A stretch of 64,000 nt of DNA from Bradyrhizobium erythrophlei (GTDB taxonomy: Bacteria; Pseudomonadota; Alphaproteobacteria; Rhizobiales; Xanthobacteraceae). Below, piece by piece: positions 18,017 to 26,397 of the stretch. Under the pieces are notes generated by a model that was not told where the DNA came from, made no database searches, and saw nothing but the letters and a program-made list of their open reading frames with translations. The stretch spans positions 919,501 to 983,500 of the forward strand of contig FSRD01000001.1 of NCBI GenBank assembly GCA_900129675.1. Direction: 5' to 3'. Position 1 is the first letter of the stretch. The number at the start of each line of letters is the position of its first letter. The translations under genes and the position numbers were made by a program.

Positions 18017-19555
18017 TCAACTATGATCGCGTAACTTGAAGCGCTGGATTTTTCCGGTCGCCGTCTTCGGCAAGCTCTCCACCACAGCGATCCAGCGCGG
18101 ATATTTCCACGGGCCGATCTTCTGCTTGACGTGTTCCTTCAGTGCCTCATGCAGTCCCTCGGTTTTGCTATCCGCGCGCAGCACGACGAAGGCTTTCGGC
18201 TTCAACAGCCCTTCCGGATCGGCCTCGGGCACCACGGCGGCTTCGAGCACGGCCGGGTGGGTGATCAGCGCGCTCTCGACCTCGAACGGCGACACCCAGA
18301 TGCCCGACACCTTGAACATGTCGTCGCTTCTGCCGCAGAAGGTGTAACGGCCGTCGGCATCCCTGATGTATTTGTCGCCGGTGCGGGTCCAGTGGCCCGC
18401 GAACGTCTGGCGGCTTTTGCTGCGCTGGTTCCAGTAGCCCTCGCCGGCCGAGGGCGCATCCACCAGCAACTCGCCGACCTCGCCATCGGGCACATCATCG
18501 CCGGCGTCGTTCACCAGCCGCACCTTGTAGCCCGGCACCGGACGGCCCGACGTGCCGTATTTGATGTCGCCGGGCGCATTGGAGAGGAAGATGTGCAGCA
18601 GCTCGGTCGAGCCGACGCCGTCGAGAATGTCGACGCCGAAGCGTGACTTCCAGGCGTTCCCGACCGATTCCGGCAGCGCCTCGCCGGCGGAGGTGCAGAC
18701 CCGCAAGCGGTTGCCGCCGCGTTCGTGCTTCATCGTCTCGTCGTTGAGCATCGCCGAAAACAGCGTCGGCACGCCGAAGAAAATGCTGGGGTTATATCTG
18801 TTCATTAGCCCAAACATGGTGGCCGGCGTCGGCCGCTCGGAATTGAGCACGGTGGTGGCGCCGACCGACATCGGAAACGTCAGCGCATTGCCGAGGCCAT
18901 AGGCGAAGAACAGCTTTGCCGCGGAAAGCCCGACGTCGTCCTCGCGAATGCCGAGCACCTGTTTGGCATAGGTATCCGCGGTCGCCGCGAGACTGGAATG
19001 CAGATGCCGCACGCCCTTCGGCATGCCGGTCGAGCCCGACGAATACAGCCAGAACGCCGGCTCGTCGGGATGGGTCGCGGCGGTGACGAATGTATCGCTC
19101 TCGCGCGCCAGTTCGTCGGACAGTTTCTTGTGGCCGTGCGCGTCGTTGCCGGACACGATGACTTGCTCGAGATCGGGCATCCGCCCGACCATGTCCTTCA
19201 CCACGGGCAGCAGCGCTTCGGAAATGAACAGCACGCGCGCGCGGCAATCGGCCAGCACATAGGCGTATTGATCGGAGGTCAAAAGCGTATTGAGCGGCAC
19301 CGGCACGATGCCGGCGCGGATCGCGCCCAGAAACACCGCCGGAAAATTGACGGTATCGAGCATGATCATGGCGACGCGCTCTTCGCGACGAACGCCGAGC
19401 CGGCGCAGCATGTTGGCGACGCGGCAGCTTCTCTTCTGCAGATCGCGATAGCTGAGCTCGGAAACGGTATCGGTGAAGGCGAGTTTTTCGCCGCGGCCCT
19501 CATCGACATTGCGGTCGAGCAGCCAGGTCACCGCATTGTAGGAACCGCCGCTCAT
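18017..19555 (-). CDS. bclA: Benzoate-CoA ligase
   Basis: A 512-residue ANL-superfamily ligase. I start at 19555 (MSGGSYNAVTWLLDRN, GAGGGA upstream); a longer frame to 19594 lacks a ribosome site. Motifs: P-loop LYSSGSTGMPKGVRH, the benzoate-ligase type FFAYGLGNALTFPM, SAGEALPES, GSTELLHIFLSN, and the C-terminal K in TATGKIQRFKLR. It activates benzoate to benzoyl-CoA with ATP, the entry step of the box pathway. It is divergent from boxR with 237 bases between, including the palindrome GAATTATAATTC about 66 bases upstream. Confidence 0.93.
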   Translation of the reverse strand: MSGGSYNAVTWLLDRNVDEGRGEKLAFTDTVSELSYRDLQKRSCRVANMLRRLGVRREERVAMIMLDTVNFPAVFLGAIRAGIVPVPLNTLLTSDQYAYVLADCRARVLFISEALLPVVKDMVGRMPDLEQVIVSGNDAHGHKKLSDELARESDTFVTAATHPDEPAFWLYSSGSTGMPKGVRHLHSSLAATADTYAKQVLGIREDDVGLSAAKLFFAYGLGNALTFPMSVGATTVLNSERPTPATMFGLMNRYNPSIFFGVPTLFSAMLNDETMKHERGGNRLRVCTSAGEALPESVGNAWKSRFGVDILDGVGSTELLHIFLSNAPGDIKYGTSGRPVPGYKVRLVNDAGDDVPDGEVGELLVDAPSAGEGYWNQRSKSRQTFAGHWTRTGDKYIRDADGRYTFCGRSDDMFKVSGIWVSPFEVESALITHPAVLEAAVVPEADPEGLLKPKAFVVLRADSKTEGLHEALKEHVKQKIGPWKYPRWIAVVESLPKTATGKIQRFKLRDHS

Positions 19556-19617
19556 GCCGCGTCCCTCCAGCCCAATTTCCCAAGCGTAAAGCACGCCACG
19601 CCGCTTCTCCCCAGTTT

Positions 19618-19632
19618 TAAGAATTATAATTC
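19618..19632 (-). promoter_or_regulatory. Palindromic promoter element upstream of the benzoate-CoA ligase gene
   Basis: Minus strand GAATTATAATTCTTA, with the perfect palindrome GAATTATAATTC at 19621-19632. A near copy, GAACTATAATTCTT, lies upstream of the Liv-type binding-protein gene at 33782-33793. Candidate operator shared by ligase and transporter. Confidence 0.4.
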
Positions 19633-19736
19633 ATAGAAAGCCACCACGCGCGCTTGCTGTCAATCCTCATCGGCATTATGTTTCCTGAGGTCGGGCTCTG
19701 ACTGCGGCAAAACCCGACTCCAGTCTTTTGGTTTGA

Positions 19737-19787
19737 CGCGTTTTCTTCACGCGAACCGGTGGCCACTTCGCTCGAAAACGCTACGGG
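19737..19787. repeat. Dispersed repeat upstream of boxR
   Basis: Near-identical to the unit at 1081-1139 (TTTTCTTCACGCGAACCGGT then CCACTTCGCTCGAAAACGCTACG). It ends just before the boxR ribosome site. Confidence 0.75.
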
Positions 19788-19792
19788 GGGAT

Positions 19793-20689
19793 ATGACCGA
19801 AAATAGCGATCCCGAAATCGATTTCCTGGAGCAACTCGGCCAGCGCGTGCGCACCATGCGCGCGCTGCGCGGCATGTCGCGCAAAGTGCTCGCAAAGGTT
19901 TCCGGCATTTCCGAACGCTACATCGCGCAGCTCGAAAGCGGGAAAGGGAATGTCTCGATCGTGCTGTTGCGCCGCGTCTCGAACGCGATGGGCGCGCATC
20001 TGGAAGATCTCATTCCCGCCGCCGAGCCGGTGCCCGACTGGGCCGTGATCCGCGATCTGCTGCGGAAAGCCTCGCCCGGACAGATCGCGCAGGCCAAGAA
20101 CGTCCTTGCAGGTGGCGCAGCATCGGCGCAGCGGCATCTGTCGTTTTCCGGTATCGCCCTGATCGGCCTGCGCGGCGCCGGCAAATCCACCCTCGGCAAG
20201 ATGCTCGCCAAAAAGATCGGCTGGAGCTTTGTCGAACTGAACAAGGAGATCGAGGCGCAGAACGGATTGTCCGTTGCCGAGATCATTGCGCTCTACGGCC
20301 AGGAAGGTTTTCGCCGCATGGAGCAGGCGGCGCTGACCCAATTGCTGGCACGGAAGGAACTGATGGTGCTGGCGACCGGCGGCGGCATCGTCTCCGAACC
20401 GCTGACCTTCGACCTGATCCTGTCATCGTTCTACACCATCTGGTTGAAGGCCGAGCCGGAAGAGCACATGGCGCGAGTGCGCCGCCAGGGCGATCTGCGC
20501 CCGATGGCGGACGACCGCTCGGCAATGGCTGAACTGCGCAACATTTTGCTGAGCCGCGAGCCGCTCTACGCACGGGCGGCGGCGGTGGTCGATACAGCGG
20601 GGCTCAGCGTGGAGGCGGCGGCAGCCCGACTGAGCGACGCGGTGGCGCCGGTGCTGCAGAACGAGTCGCGGATGTTCGCGCGGGGGTAA
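19793..20689 (+). CDS. boxR: Box pathway regulator BoxR (XRE HTH fused to shikimate kinase-like domain)
   Basis: A 298-residue repressor of the BzdR/BoxR class. The N-terminal XRE helix-turn-helix (about residues 14-70) reads RALRGMSRKVLAKVSGISER; the C-terminal shikimate-kinase-like domain (about 120-290) retains Walker A GLRGAGKST and LATGGG. In this family the kinase-like domain binds benzoyl-CoA, which releases DNA. Start at 19793 follows GGGGGG. It is divergent from the ligase gene, and the TGCA-N6-TGCA pairs before boxC are its likely targets. Downstream is a repeat and then the IclR gene end. Confidence 0.93.
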   Translation: MTENSDPEIDFLEQLGQRVRTMRALRGMSRKVLAKVSGISERYIAQLESGKGNVSIVLLRRVSNAMGAHLEDLIPAAEPVPDWAVIRDLLRKASPGQIAQAKNVLAGGAASAQRHLSFSGIALIGLRGAGKSTLGKMLAKKIGWSFVELNKEIEAQNGLSVAEIIALYGQEGFRRMEQAALTQLLARKELMVLATGGGIVSEPLTFDLILSSFYTIWLKAEPEEHMARVRRQGDLRPMADDRSAMAELRNILLSREPLYARAAAVVDTAGLSVEAAAARLSDAVAPVLQNESRMFARG

Positions 20690-20695
20690 CGCTCG

Positions 20696-20845
20696 TGTCC
20701 CGGACGCGGTGCAGCGTGCAACGCTGCTCCGCAGAGCCGGGACCCATCCCGATGGACCCCGGATCGGCGGCGCATCACCATAGCGCGTCAAAGACGCGCG
20801 TAAACGCGCTGGTGGTGCTGCGCAGCATCCGGGGAACGCACCCAG
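20696..20845. repeat. About 150-base repeat, copy 1
   Basis: Starts TGTCCCGGACGCGGTGCAGCG and ends GCGCAGCATCCGGGGAACGCA. A nearly identical copy is at 50163-50325. The internal part contains CATCACCATAGCGCGTC and AGACGCGCGT...ACGCGCT palindromes. Confidence 0.8.
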
Positions 20846-20860
20846 AAATTTGCTCTTCCA

Positions 20861-21646
20861 TCACAGCAACATCGACTTCACCTGTTCCGCGCCCTCGCGC
20901 AGCAGCGGCAGGAACCGGTCGATCATTTCATCGGCCGAGACGCGATCGACATGCGCGCCCATGTTGATCGCGGCGATGATGGCGCCGTCATAGCGGCGGA
21001 TCGGCACGGAAACCGAACGGAAATGCGGTTCGGCCTCGCGATCGACCAGCGAATAGCCCTGCGCGCGGTCGGCGATGATGGCGGCGAGCAGCAATTTGGG
21101 ATCAGTCACCGTATGCGCGGTCATCGGCGCGCGGCGCATCGCCGCCAGTCTTGCCGCGAGTTCGGCATCGTCGAACCGGCCGAGCATGACGCGGCCGACC
21201 GAGGTGCAGAAAGAAGGCAGGCGATAGCCGATATCGAGGCCCGCCGAAAACATCCGCGCAGGACTGCCGCGCGCGATGAACACGACCTCCTCGCCATCCA
21301 GCACCGCCAGCGAACTGATCTCCTGCGCCGATGCCGCGATCCGGTCGAGCACCGGTTGCAGCACCGTCACGACCTGACTCGAACGCAAAAATGACGCGGC
21401 CAGCGTCAGCACGTGCGGGGTGAGCGTGAACAGCTTGCCGTCGGTCGCGACAAAGCCGGCGCGTTCGAGGGTGAAGAGGATGCGTCGCGCGGTCGCGCGC
21501 GGCAGCTCCGCGGCGCGCGCGAGGTCGCTCAATGTCATCGGGCCGCTGGTGCTGCCGAATTTCTGCAGCAGGCGCAGACCGCGATCGAGACTTTCGACGA
21601 AGTCGGTGGCACGCTCGTCTTTATCGCCGCGCTTCAGCTTTGGCAT
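20861..21646 (-). CDS. IclR family transcriptional regulator
   Basis: About 261 residues from the ATG at 21646 (GGAG 6 bases upstream). The N-terminal winged helix is at about 15-75 (LSDLARAAELPRATARRILFTLERAGFV), and the effector domain at about 90-250 contains SFCTSVGRVML and SLVDREAEPHFRSVSVPIR typical of the PcaR/PobR-like IclR group that senses aromatic acids. It is divergent from the Rieske oxygenase gene, and an inverted repeat at 21713-21737 lies between them. It probably controls that operon in response to the substrate. Confidence 0.9.
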   Translation of the reverse strand: MPKLKRGDKDERATDFVESLDRGLRLLQKFGSTSGPMTLSDLARAAELPRATARRILFTLERAGFVATDGKLFTLTPHVLTLAASFLRSSQVVTVLQPVLDRIAASAQEISSLAVLDGEEVVFIARGSPARMFSAGLDIGYRLPSFCTSVGRVMLGRFDDAELAARLAAMRRAPMTAHTVTDPKLLLAAIIADRAQGYSLVDREAEPHFRSVSVPIRRYDGAIIAAINMGAHVDRVSADEMIDRFLPLLREGAEQVKSMLL

Positions 21647-21712
21647 CTCGCGCTCCACGGCGCTCGCGCCGGTCGAAGATTGCGCTTGCCGTCCCGCAGA
21701 TGCATGTCATAA

Positions 21713-21737
21713 TTCGCCCATAAGTTCAATAGGCGAA
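21713..21737. promoter_or_regulatory. Inverted repeat, probable IclR operator
   Basis: TTCGCC-N13-GGCGAA, a perfect 6-base inverted repeat in an AT-rich spacer. It sits 66 bases from the IclR start and 29 bases before the Rieske oxygenase ATG, the usual place for an autoregulated divergent operator. Confidence 0.55.
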
Positions 21738-21766
21738 CAGACAGCCCGACCAAAGGATGCACCAAC

Positions 21767-23125
21767 ATGATGAGCCAGGAAGCGAACGACCTGATCACAC
21801 GCACCGGGCGCCAAGACCCCTGCGGAAAGCTGATGCGGATGTACTGGCAGCCGGCGGCGCTGCTGGACGAGCTGGCGGGACCGCGGCCGGTCAAGCCGGT
21901 CAAACTGCTCGGCGAAAACCTGGTGTTGTTTCGCGACGAGAACGGCCGCTACGGCCTGATCGACCGCCACTGCGCCCATCGCGGCGCCGACCTCGCCTTT
22001 GGCCGGCTGGAGCATGGCGGCCTGCGCTGCGCCTTTCACGGCTGGCTGTTCGATGCGACCGGCCAGTGCCTGGAAACGCCAGCCGAGCCCAAAGGCTCGA
22101 CGCTGTGCAAAGGCATCAAGCAGCGTTCCTATCCGGTGGTCGAGAAGAGCGGCATCCTCTGGGCGTATCTCGGCGAAGGCGCGCCGCCGGCGTTTCCGGA
22201 GATCGACGCGTTCGTCGCGCCGGACAGCCACACCTTTGCGTTCAAGGGCCACATCAACTGCAACTGGCTGCAGGCGCTCGAAGTCGGCATCGATCCGGCG
22301 CACGCCTCGTTCCTGCATCGCTTCTTCGAGGACGAAGATACCTCCGGCGCTTACGGCAAGCAGTTCCGCGGCGCATCCGCCGGAAGCGACATGCCGATGA
22401 CAAAGATCCTGCGTGAATACGACAATCCGATCATCAATGTCGAGCACACCGAATACGGCATGCGCCTGATCGCGCTGCGCGAGCTGGATGAGGAGCGCAC
22501 CCATGTGCGCGTCACCAACCAGCTCTTTCCGCATGGCTTCGTCATCCCCATGAGCACGGAGATGACGATCACGCAGTGGCATGTGCCGGTCGACGACGAG
22601 AACTGCTACTGGTACGCGATCTTCACCAGCTACACGACGCCGGTCGACAAGAACAAGATGCGCGATCAGCGGCTCGAACTTTATGAACTGCCCGACTACA
22701 CCTCGCGCAAGAACAAGTCGAACGATTACGGTTTCGATCCGCACGAGCAGGCGACCGCGACCTATACCGGCATGGGCGCCGACATCAACGTCCACGACCA
22801 GTGGGCGGTGGAATCGATGGGCGCGATCCAGGACCGCACCAACGAACATCTGGGCACTTCCGACAAGGCGATCGTGCAATATCGCCGCCTGCTGCGGCAG
22901 GAAATCGAAAAGGTGTTGGGCGGCGAAAAGCCGTTCATGTTCCTCGACGACGCGCATGCGCGCAGCATCCAGGGGCCGGCGACCATGGACGGCATCGGGC
23001 CGACGCGCGGCTGGGAAATGTTCTGGATGGAAGTCGACGTCAAGCGGCGCCGCGGCGCGCCCTGGGCGGCGCCGGTGCCGAGCGAGATCGCCGAAAAAGT
23101 CCGGCATCTGTCGGCGGCGGAGTGA
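21767..23125 (+). CDS. Rieske non-heme iron oxygenase alpha subunit (phthalate dioxygenase type)
   Basis: A 452-residue aromatic ring-hydroxylating oxygenase. The Rieske [2Fe-2S] motif is complete: C-A-H-R-G near residue 68 and C-A-F-H-G-W near 88. The catalytic domain shows NWLQALEVGIDPAHASFLH, the D-x2-H-x4-H iron site with bridging Asp. This layout matches the phthalate 4,5-dioxygenase class, which needs a separate FMN/ferredoxin reductase; none is adjacent. The glutamine-synthetase-like gene follows, separated by a repeat. Substrate unknown; an aromatic acid or amine is inferred from context. Confidence 0.9.
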   Translation: MMSQEANDLITRTGRQDPCGKLMRMYWQPAALLDELAGPRPVKPVKLLGENLVLFRDENGRYGLIDRHCAHRGADLAFGRLEHGGLRCAFHGWLFDATGQCLETPAEPKGSTLCKGIKQRSYPVVEKSGILWAYLGEGAPPAFPEIDAFVAPDSHTFAFKGHINCNWLQALEVGIDPAHASFLHRFFEDEDTSGAYGKQFRGASAGSDMPMTKILREYDNPIINVEHTEYGMRLIALRELDEERTHVRVTNQLFPHGFVIPMSTEMTITQWHVPVDDENCYWYAIFTSYTTPVDKNKMRDQRLELYELPDYTSRKNKSNDYGFDPHEQATATYTGMGADINVHDQWAVESMGAIQDRTNEHLGTSDKAIVQYRRLLRQEIEKVLGGEKPFMFLDDAHARSIQGPATMDGIGPTRGWEMFWMEVDVKRRRGAPWAAPVPSEIAEKVRHLSAAE

Positions 23126-23129
23126 TGGT

Positions 23130-23270
23130 GTTTCATCGTCATTGCGAGCCAACGGGTCGGCGCGAAGCGCCGCCCGACGACAGGCTCCGCGAAGCAATCC
23201 ATCTTTCCACGCAAAGGAAGAATGGATTGCTTCGTCGCTTCGCTCCTCGCAATGACGACCAATACAACTC
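23130..23270. repeat. Dispersed inverted repeat
   Basis: CGTCATTGCGAGCC at the left and CTCCTCGCAATGACG at the right enclose GAAGCAATCCAT...ATGGATTGCTTC. Same family as the block near position 160. It lies between two probably co-regulated genes. Confidence 0.8.
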
Positions 23271-23285
23271 CGAGGAGGTGACGCG

Positions 23286-24722
23286 TTGAGTTTTGTCGAG
23301 CGTCACGGCCTGTGGTCGAGTGAGCAGAAGGAGGCGGCGAGCCGTCTCCGCAAAATCGTCGAAGAGAAAAATCTCGAAGTGATCCGGCTGTCGTTTCCGG
23401 ATCAGCACGGCATCTTGCGCGGCAAGACGCTGGTGGCGAGCGAGGCGATTGCCTCGCTGGAAAGCGGCTGCTCGATCACCACGACCATGCTCGCCAAGGA
23501 CACCTCGCACCGCACGGTGTTTCCGGTGTTCACATCGGGCGGCGGCTTCGGCATGAAGGATATGGAAGGCGCCGCCGACGTGCTGATGGTGGCGGATCCG
23601 ACGACGTTTCGCGTTTTGCCATGGGCGCCGACCACGGGCTGGGTGCTGTGCGACCTCTATTTCAACGACGGACGGCCGGTGCCGTTCGCAACCCGGCATC
23701 TCTATCGCTCCGTCCTCGATCAACTCTGCAAGCGCGGCTACGATTTTGTCGCCGGGCTCGAGGTCGAATTCCACCTCTTCAAGCTCCAAGACTCACATAT
23801 GACGCCGGAGGATGCCGGCCAGCCGGGCACGCCGCCGTCGGTCAGCCTGCTCTCGCATGGCTACCAATATCTGACCGAGCAGCGCTACGACCAGATGGAG
23901 CCGGCGCTGGAAATCATCCGCCGCGACGTGCTGGCGCTCGGGCTGCCCTTGCGATCGGTCGAGGTCGAGTTCGGCCCGAGCCAGTGCGAATTCACCTTTC
24001 AGCCGACCAGGGGGCTTAACCCCGCCGACAACATGGTGCTGTTCCGCTCGGCCGTAAAGCAGATCGCGCAACGACACGGCTACCACGCCACCTTCATGTG
24101 CCGGCCGAAACTGCCGAACGTGTTCGCGTCCGGTTGGCACCTGCATCAGTCGCTGGTGTCGCGCACAAGCGGCGAGAACGCGTTCATGTCCAAGGACGGC
24201 AGCGAGGTGCTGACTCCGTTCGGCCGCGCCTGGCTTGCCGGGCTTTTGCAGCACGCCCGCGCCTCGGCCGTGTTCACGACGCCGACCATCAACGGCTACA
24301 AACGCTACCGCACCTATTCGCTGGCGCCGGACCGCGCGATCTGGGGCCGCGACAACCGCGGCGTCATGATCCGCGTGCTCGGCGGCCCCGGCGATCCCGC
24401 GACGCGGCTAGAGAACCGGATCGGCGAGCCCGCGGCAAATCCCTATCTCTACATGGCGTCGCAAATCCTTTCCGGTCTCGACGGCGTCGACCGCAAGCTC
24501 GATCCCGGGCCGTCGGCTGATACGCCGTACGAGACCAAAGCGGCGCTGCTGCCGAAGAGTTTGCGCGAGGCGGTGTTCGCGCTCAACGACGATCCTTTCT
24601 TCCGGCAGGCGCTGGGCGCGGAGTTCGTTAATTATTACGTGCACATCAAGAACGCCGAGATCGAGCGCTTTCAGTCCGAAGTGTCGGACTGGGAACATCG
24701 CGAATATTTCGAGATGTTTTGA
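23286..24722 (+). CDS. Glutamine synthetase family protein (possible gamma-glutamylamide ligase)
   Basis: A 478-residue GS-fold enzyme with a TTG start; GAGGAGGTG lies 5 bases upstream. The beta-Grasp N-terminal part has FPDQHGILRGK; the catalytic part has GLEVEFHLF (metal Glu), GPSQCEFTFQPT, ASGWHLHQSL (ATP/metal His) and RVLGGPGDPATRLENRIGEPAANPYLYMA. Such non-assimilatory homologues include PuuA and the gamma-glutamylanilide synthases paired with aniline dioxygenases. Being next to a Rieske oxygenase suggests conjugation of an aromatic amine with glutamate; this is inference. Confidence 0.85.
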   Translation: MSFVERHGLWSSEQKEAASRLRKIVEEKNLEVIRLSFPDQHGILRGKTLVASEAIASLESGCSITTTMLAKDTSHRTVFPVFTSGGGFGMKDMEGAADVLMVADPTTFRVLPWAPTTGWVLCDLYFNDGRPVPFATRHLYRSVLDQLCKRGYDFVAGLEVEFHLFKLQDSHMTPEDAGQPGTPPSVSLLSHGYQYLTEQRYDQMEPALEIIRRDVLALGLPLRSVEVEFGPSQCEFTFQPTRGLNPADNMVLFRSAVKQIAQRHGYHATFMCRPKLPNVFASGWHLHQSLVSRTSGENAFMSKDGSEVLTPFGRAWLAGLLQHARASAVFTTPTINGYKRYRTYSLAPDRAIWGRDNRGVMIRVLGGPGDPATRLENRIGEPAANPYLYMASQILSGLDGVDRKLDPGPSADTPYETKAALLPKSLREAVFALNDDPFFRQALGAEFVNYYVHIKNAEIERFQSEVSDWEHREYFEMF

Positions 24723-24732
24723 GAGCACACCA

Positions 24733-24813
24733 CGTCATTCCGTGGTGGTGCGTTAGCACCAGACCCGGAATCTCGAGATTCCGGGTTCGCGCTGCGCGCG
24801 CCCCGGAATGACA
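24733..24813. repeat. Dispersed palindromic repeat
   Basis: CGTCATTCCG...CCCGGAATCTCGAGATTCCGGG...GCGCCCCGGAATGAC; the central GGAATCTCGAGATTCC is a perfect palindrome. Lies between convergent genes and may terminate both. Confidence 0.8.
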
Positions 24814-24869
24814 TTCGTTCCCACTACTCGTCAAATCCGGCCATGACGAAAAGTGGCTTGGCGAGCCCA

Positions 24870-26342
24870 CTAGACCACCGCGTTCTGCTTGATGATTTCG
24901 CGGTAGAACGATGCGCTCAGTTTCGGGGTGCGGGCTTGCGTTTCGAAGTCGACCCGATAGAGCCCGAAGCGCTTCTGGTAGCCGTCCGCCCATTCGAAAT
25001 TGTCGATCAGGCTCCACAGGAAGTATCCGGCCACGGGCACGCCCTCCGACGTCGCGCGCTGCAGCTGGAGCAGATAGTTGCGCAGATACATGATCCGGTC
25101 GAGATCGTAGACATTGCCGTCCGCGGCCACCTCATCCGTCGCCGGTGTCCCGTTCTCGGTGATGTAGATGGATTTGACGCCCCATATCCTCGCCGCGTGC
25201 CGCGGCGCCCAATACATCGCCTCCGGACCTACCCTCAGCCAGGACGCATCCATATGCGGGAACGACGCGGGAAACGGCGCCAGCGTGAAGCCGCGCGCGT
25301 TATCGGCGGCCAGGACATAATGGTCGGGCTTGTAGACGTTCAGTCCGACGAAATCGATCGGGGATGAAATGATGCCAAGATCCTCGGCGGTGAATTTGGC
25401 CGCATCCTTTCCGGCCTGCGCCAGAAAGCCTTCGGTGTATTTCCCCTCGAGGATGACAGTCAGATAGCCGGCATTGAGTTCGCGCGTCGCGATCTCGGTG
25501 GCGTGGATGTTCGCGGGCGTTTCGATCGCGGGTACGCAGGTGACCATATTCTCGGCCAGGCCCACCCTGGTCCCTGCCCGGCCGCGCGCGCGGATCGCCT
25601 GCACGGCAAGACCGTGTCCCAGTGCGACGTTGTGACGAACCTGATTCATGCCGGCCTCGGATAGATTCAAGCCCGGAGCGTCAATTCCAAGACCGTGACC
25701 GAGATGCACAAGCCGCGAACATTCGTTGATCGTGAAAATGTGCTTCGCACGATCGCTCAGGCGTTCCATGACATAACCCGCATAATCGGCAAAGGCTTTT
25801 GCGGTGTCGCGCGACATCCAGCCGCCAAAACGGTCCTGCAGCGCCTGGGGCAAATCCCAATGGTACAGGGTGGCGAACGGCTCGATATCGTTGGCCAGGA
25901 GCTCGTCGAGCAGCCGATTGTAGAAATCGAGGCCTTTCGGATTTGGCACCCCTCGGCCTTCCGGGAAAACACGCGGCCACGCGATCGAGAAGCGATAGGT
26001 TCTGGCTCCCAGCGCCTTCATCAATCGGACGTCGTCCTTGTATCGATGGAAATGGTCGTCGGCGACATCGGCAGTGGTGTGATCGGCAATCTTGCCTTGC
26101 AAGTGCGTGAAACGATCCCAGATCGAAGGACCGCGTCCTTCTTCGTTCACGGCGCCTTCGACCTGGAAGGCCGAGGTCGCCGTGCCCCATCGAAAGTCGC
26201 CCGGAAAGGCCAACATCGCGTTCTGCCCGGTGGGCCGGCTGATGCCGGCATCGGCGGATTGGGCTGACACCGTCGACAGTCCGAGCGCCGCCGATACAGC
26301 CATCTTGCCAAAATGGCGCCGCGACAGTCCGTTCGACGACAT
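24870..26342 (-). CDS. Beta-glucosidase, GH1, Tat-exported
   Basis: A 490-residue glycoside hydrolase family 1 enzyme when started at 26342 (GGAG 8 bases upstream). The N-terminus is a twin-arginine signal (LSRRHFGKMAVSAALGLS, cleavage near SADA). FRWGTATSAFQVEG, the acid/base region FTINECSRL and the nucleophile YITENGTPA are clear, with the C-terminal W-S-L-x-D-N-F-E-W. Note that the acid/base motif reads TINE-C, where most members have T-x-N-E-P. Being exported suggests hydrolysis of periplasmic or extracellular beta-glucans or plant glucosides. It lies 55 bases after a GH17 membrane protein gene, probably one operon. Confidence 0.9.
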   Translation of the reverse strand: MSSNGLSRRHFGKMAVSAALGLSTVSAQSADAGISRPTGQNAMLAFPGDFRWGTATSAFQVEGAVNEEGRGPSIWDRFTHLQGKIADHTTADVADDHFHRYKDDVRLMKALGARTYRFSIAWPRVFPEGRGVPNPKGLDFYNRLLDELLANDIEPFATLYHWDLPQALQDRFGGWMSRDTAKAFADYAGYVMERLSDRAKHIFTINECSRLVHLGHGLGIDAPGLNLSEAGMNQVRHNVALGHGLAVQAIRARGRAGTRVGLAENMVTCVPAIETPANIHATEIATRELNAGYLTVILEGKYTEGFLAQAGKDAAKFTAEDLGIISSPIDFVGLNVYKPDHYVLAADNARGFTLAPFPASFPHMDASWLRVGPEAMYWAPRHAARIWGVKSIYITENGTPATDEVAADGNVYDLDRIMYLRNYLLQLQRATSEGVPVAGYFLWSLIDNFEWADGYQKRFGLYRVDFETQARTPKLSASFYREIIKQNAVV

Positions 26343-26397
26343 GAGTTCACTCCTGGATTTTGCTCTTGGGACCCGAACCATTGCGCCAGCGCAAAGG

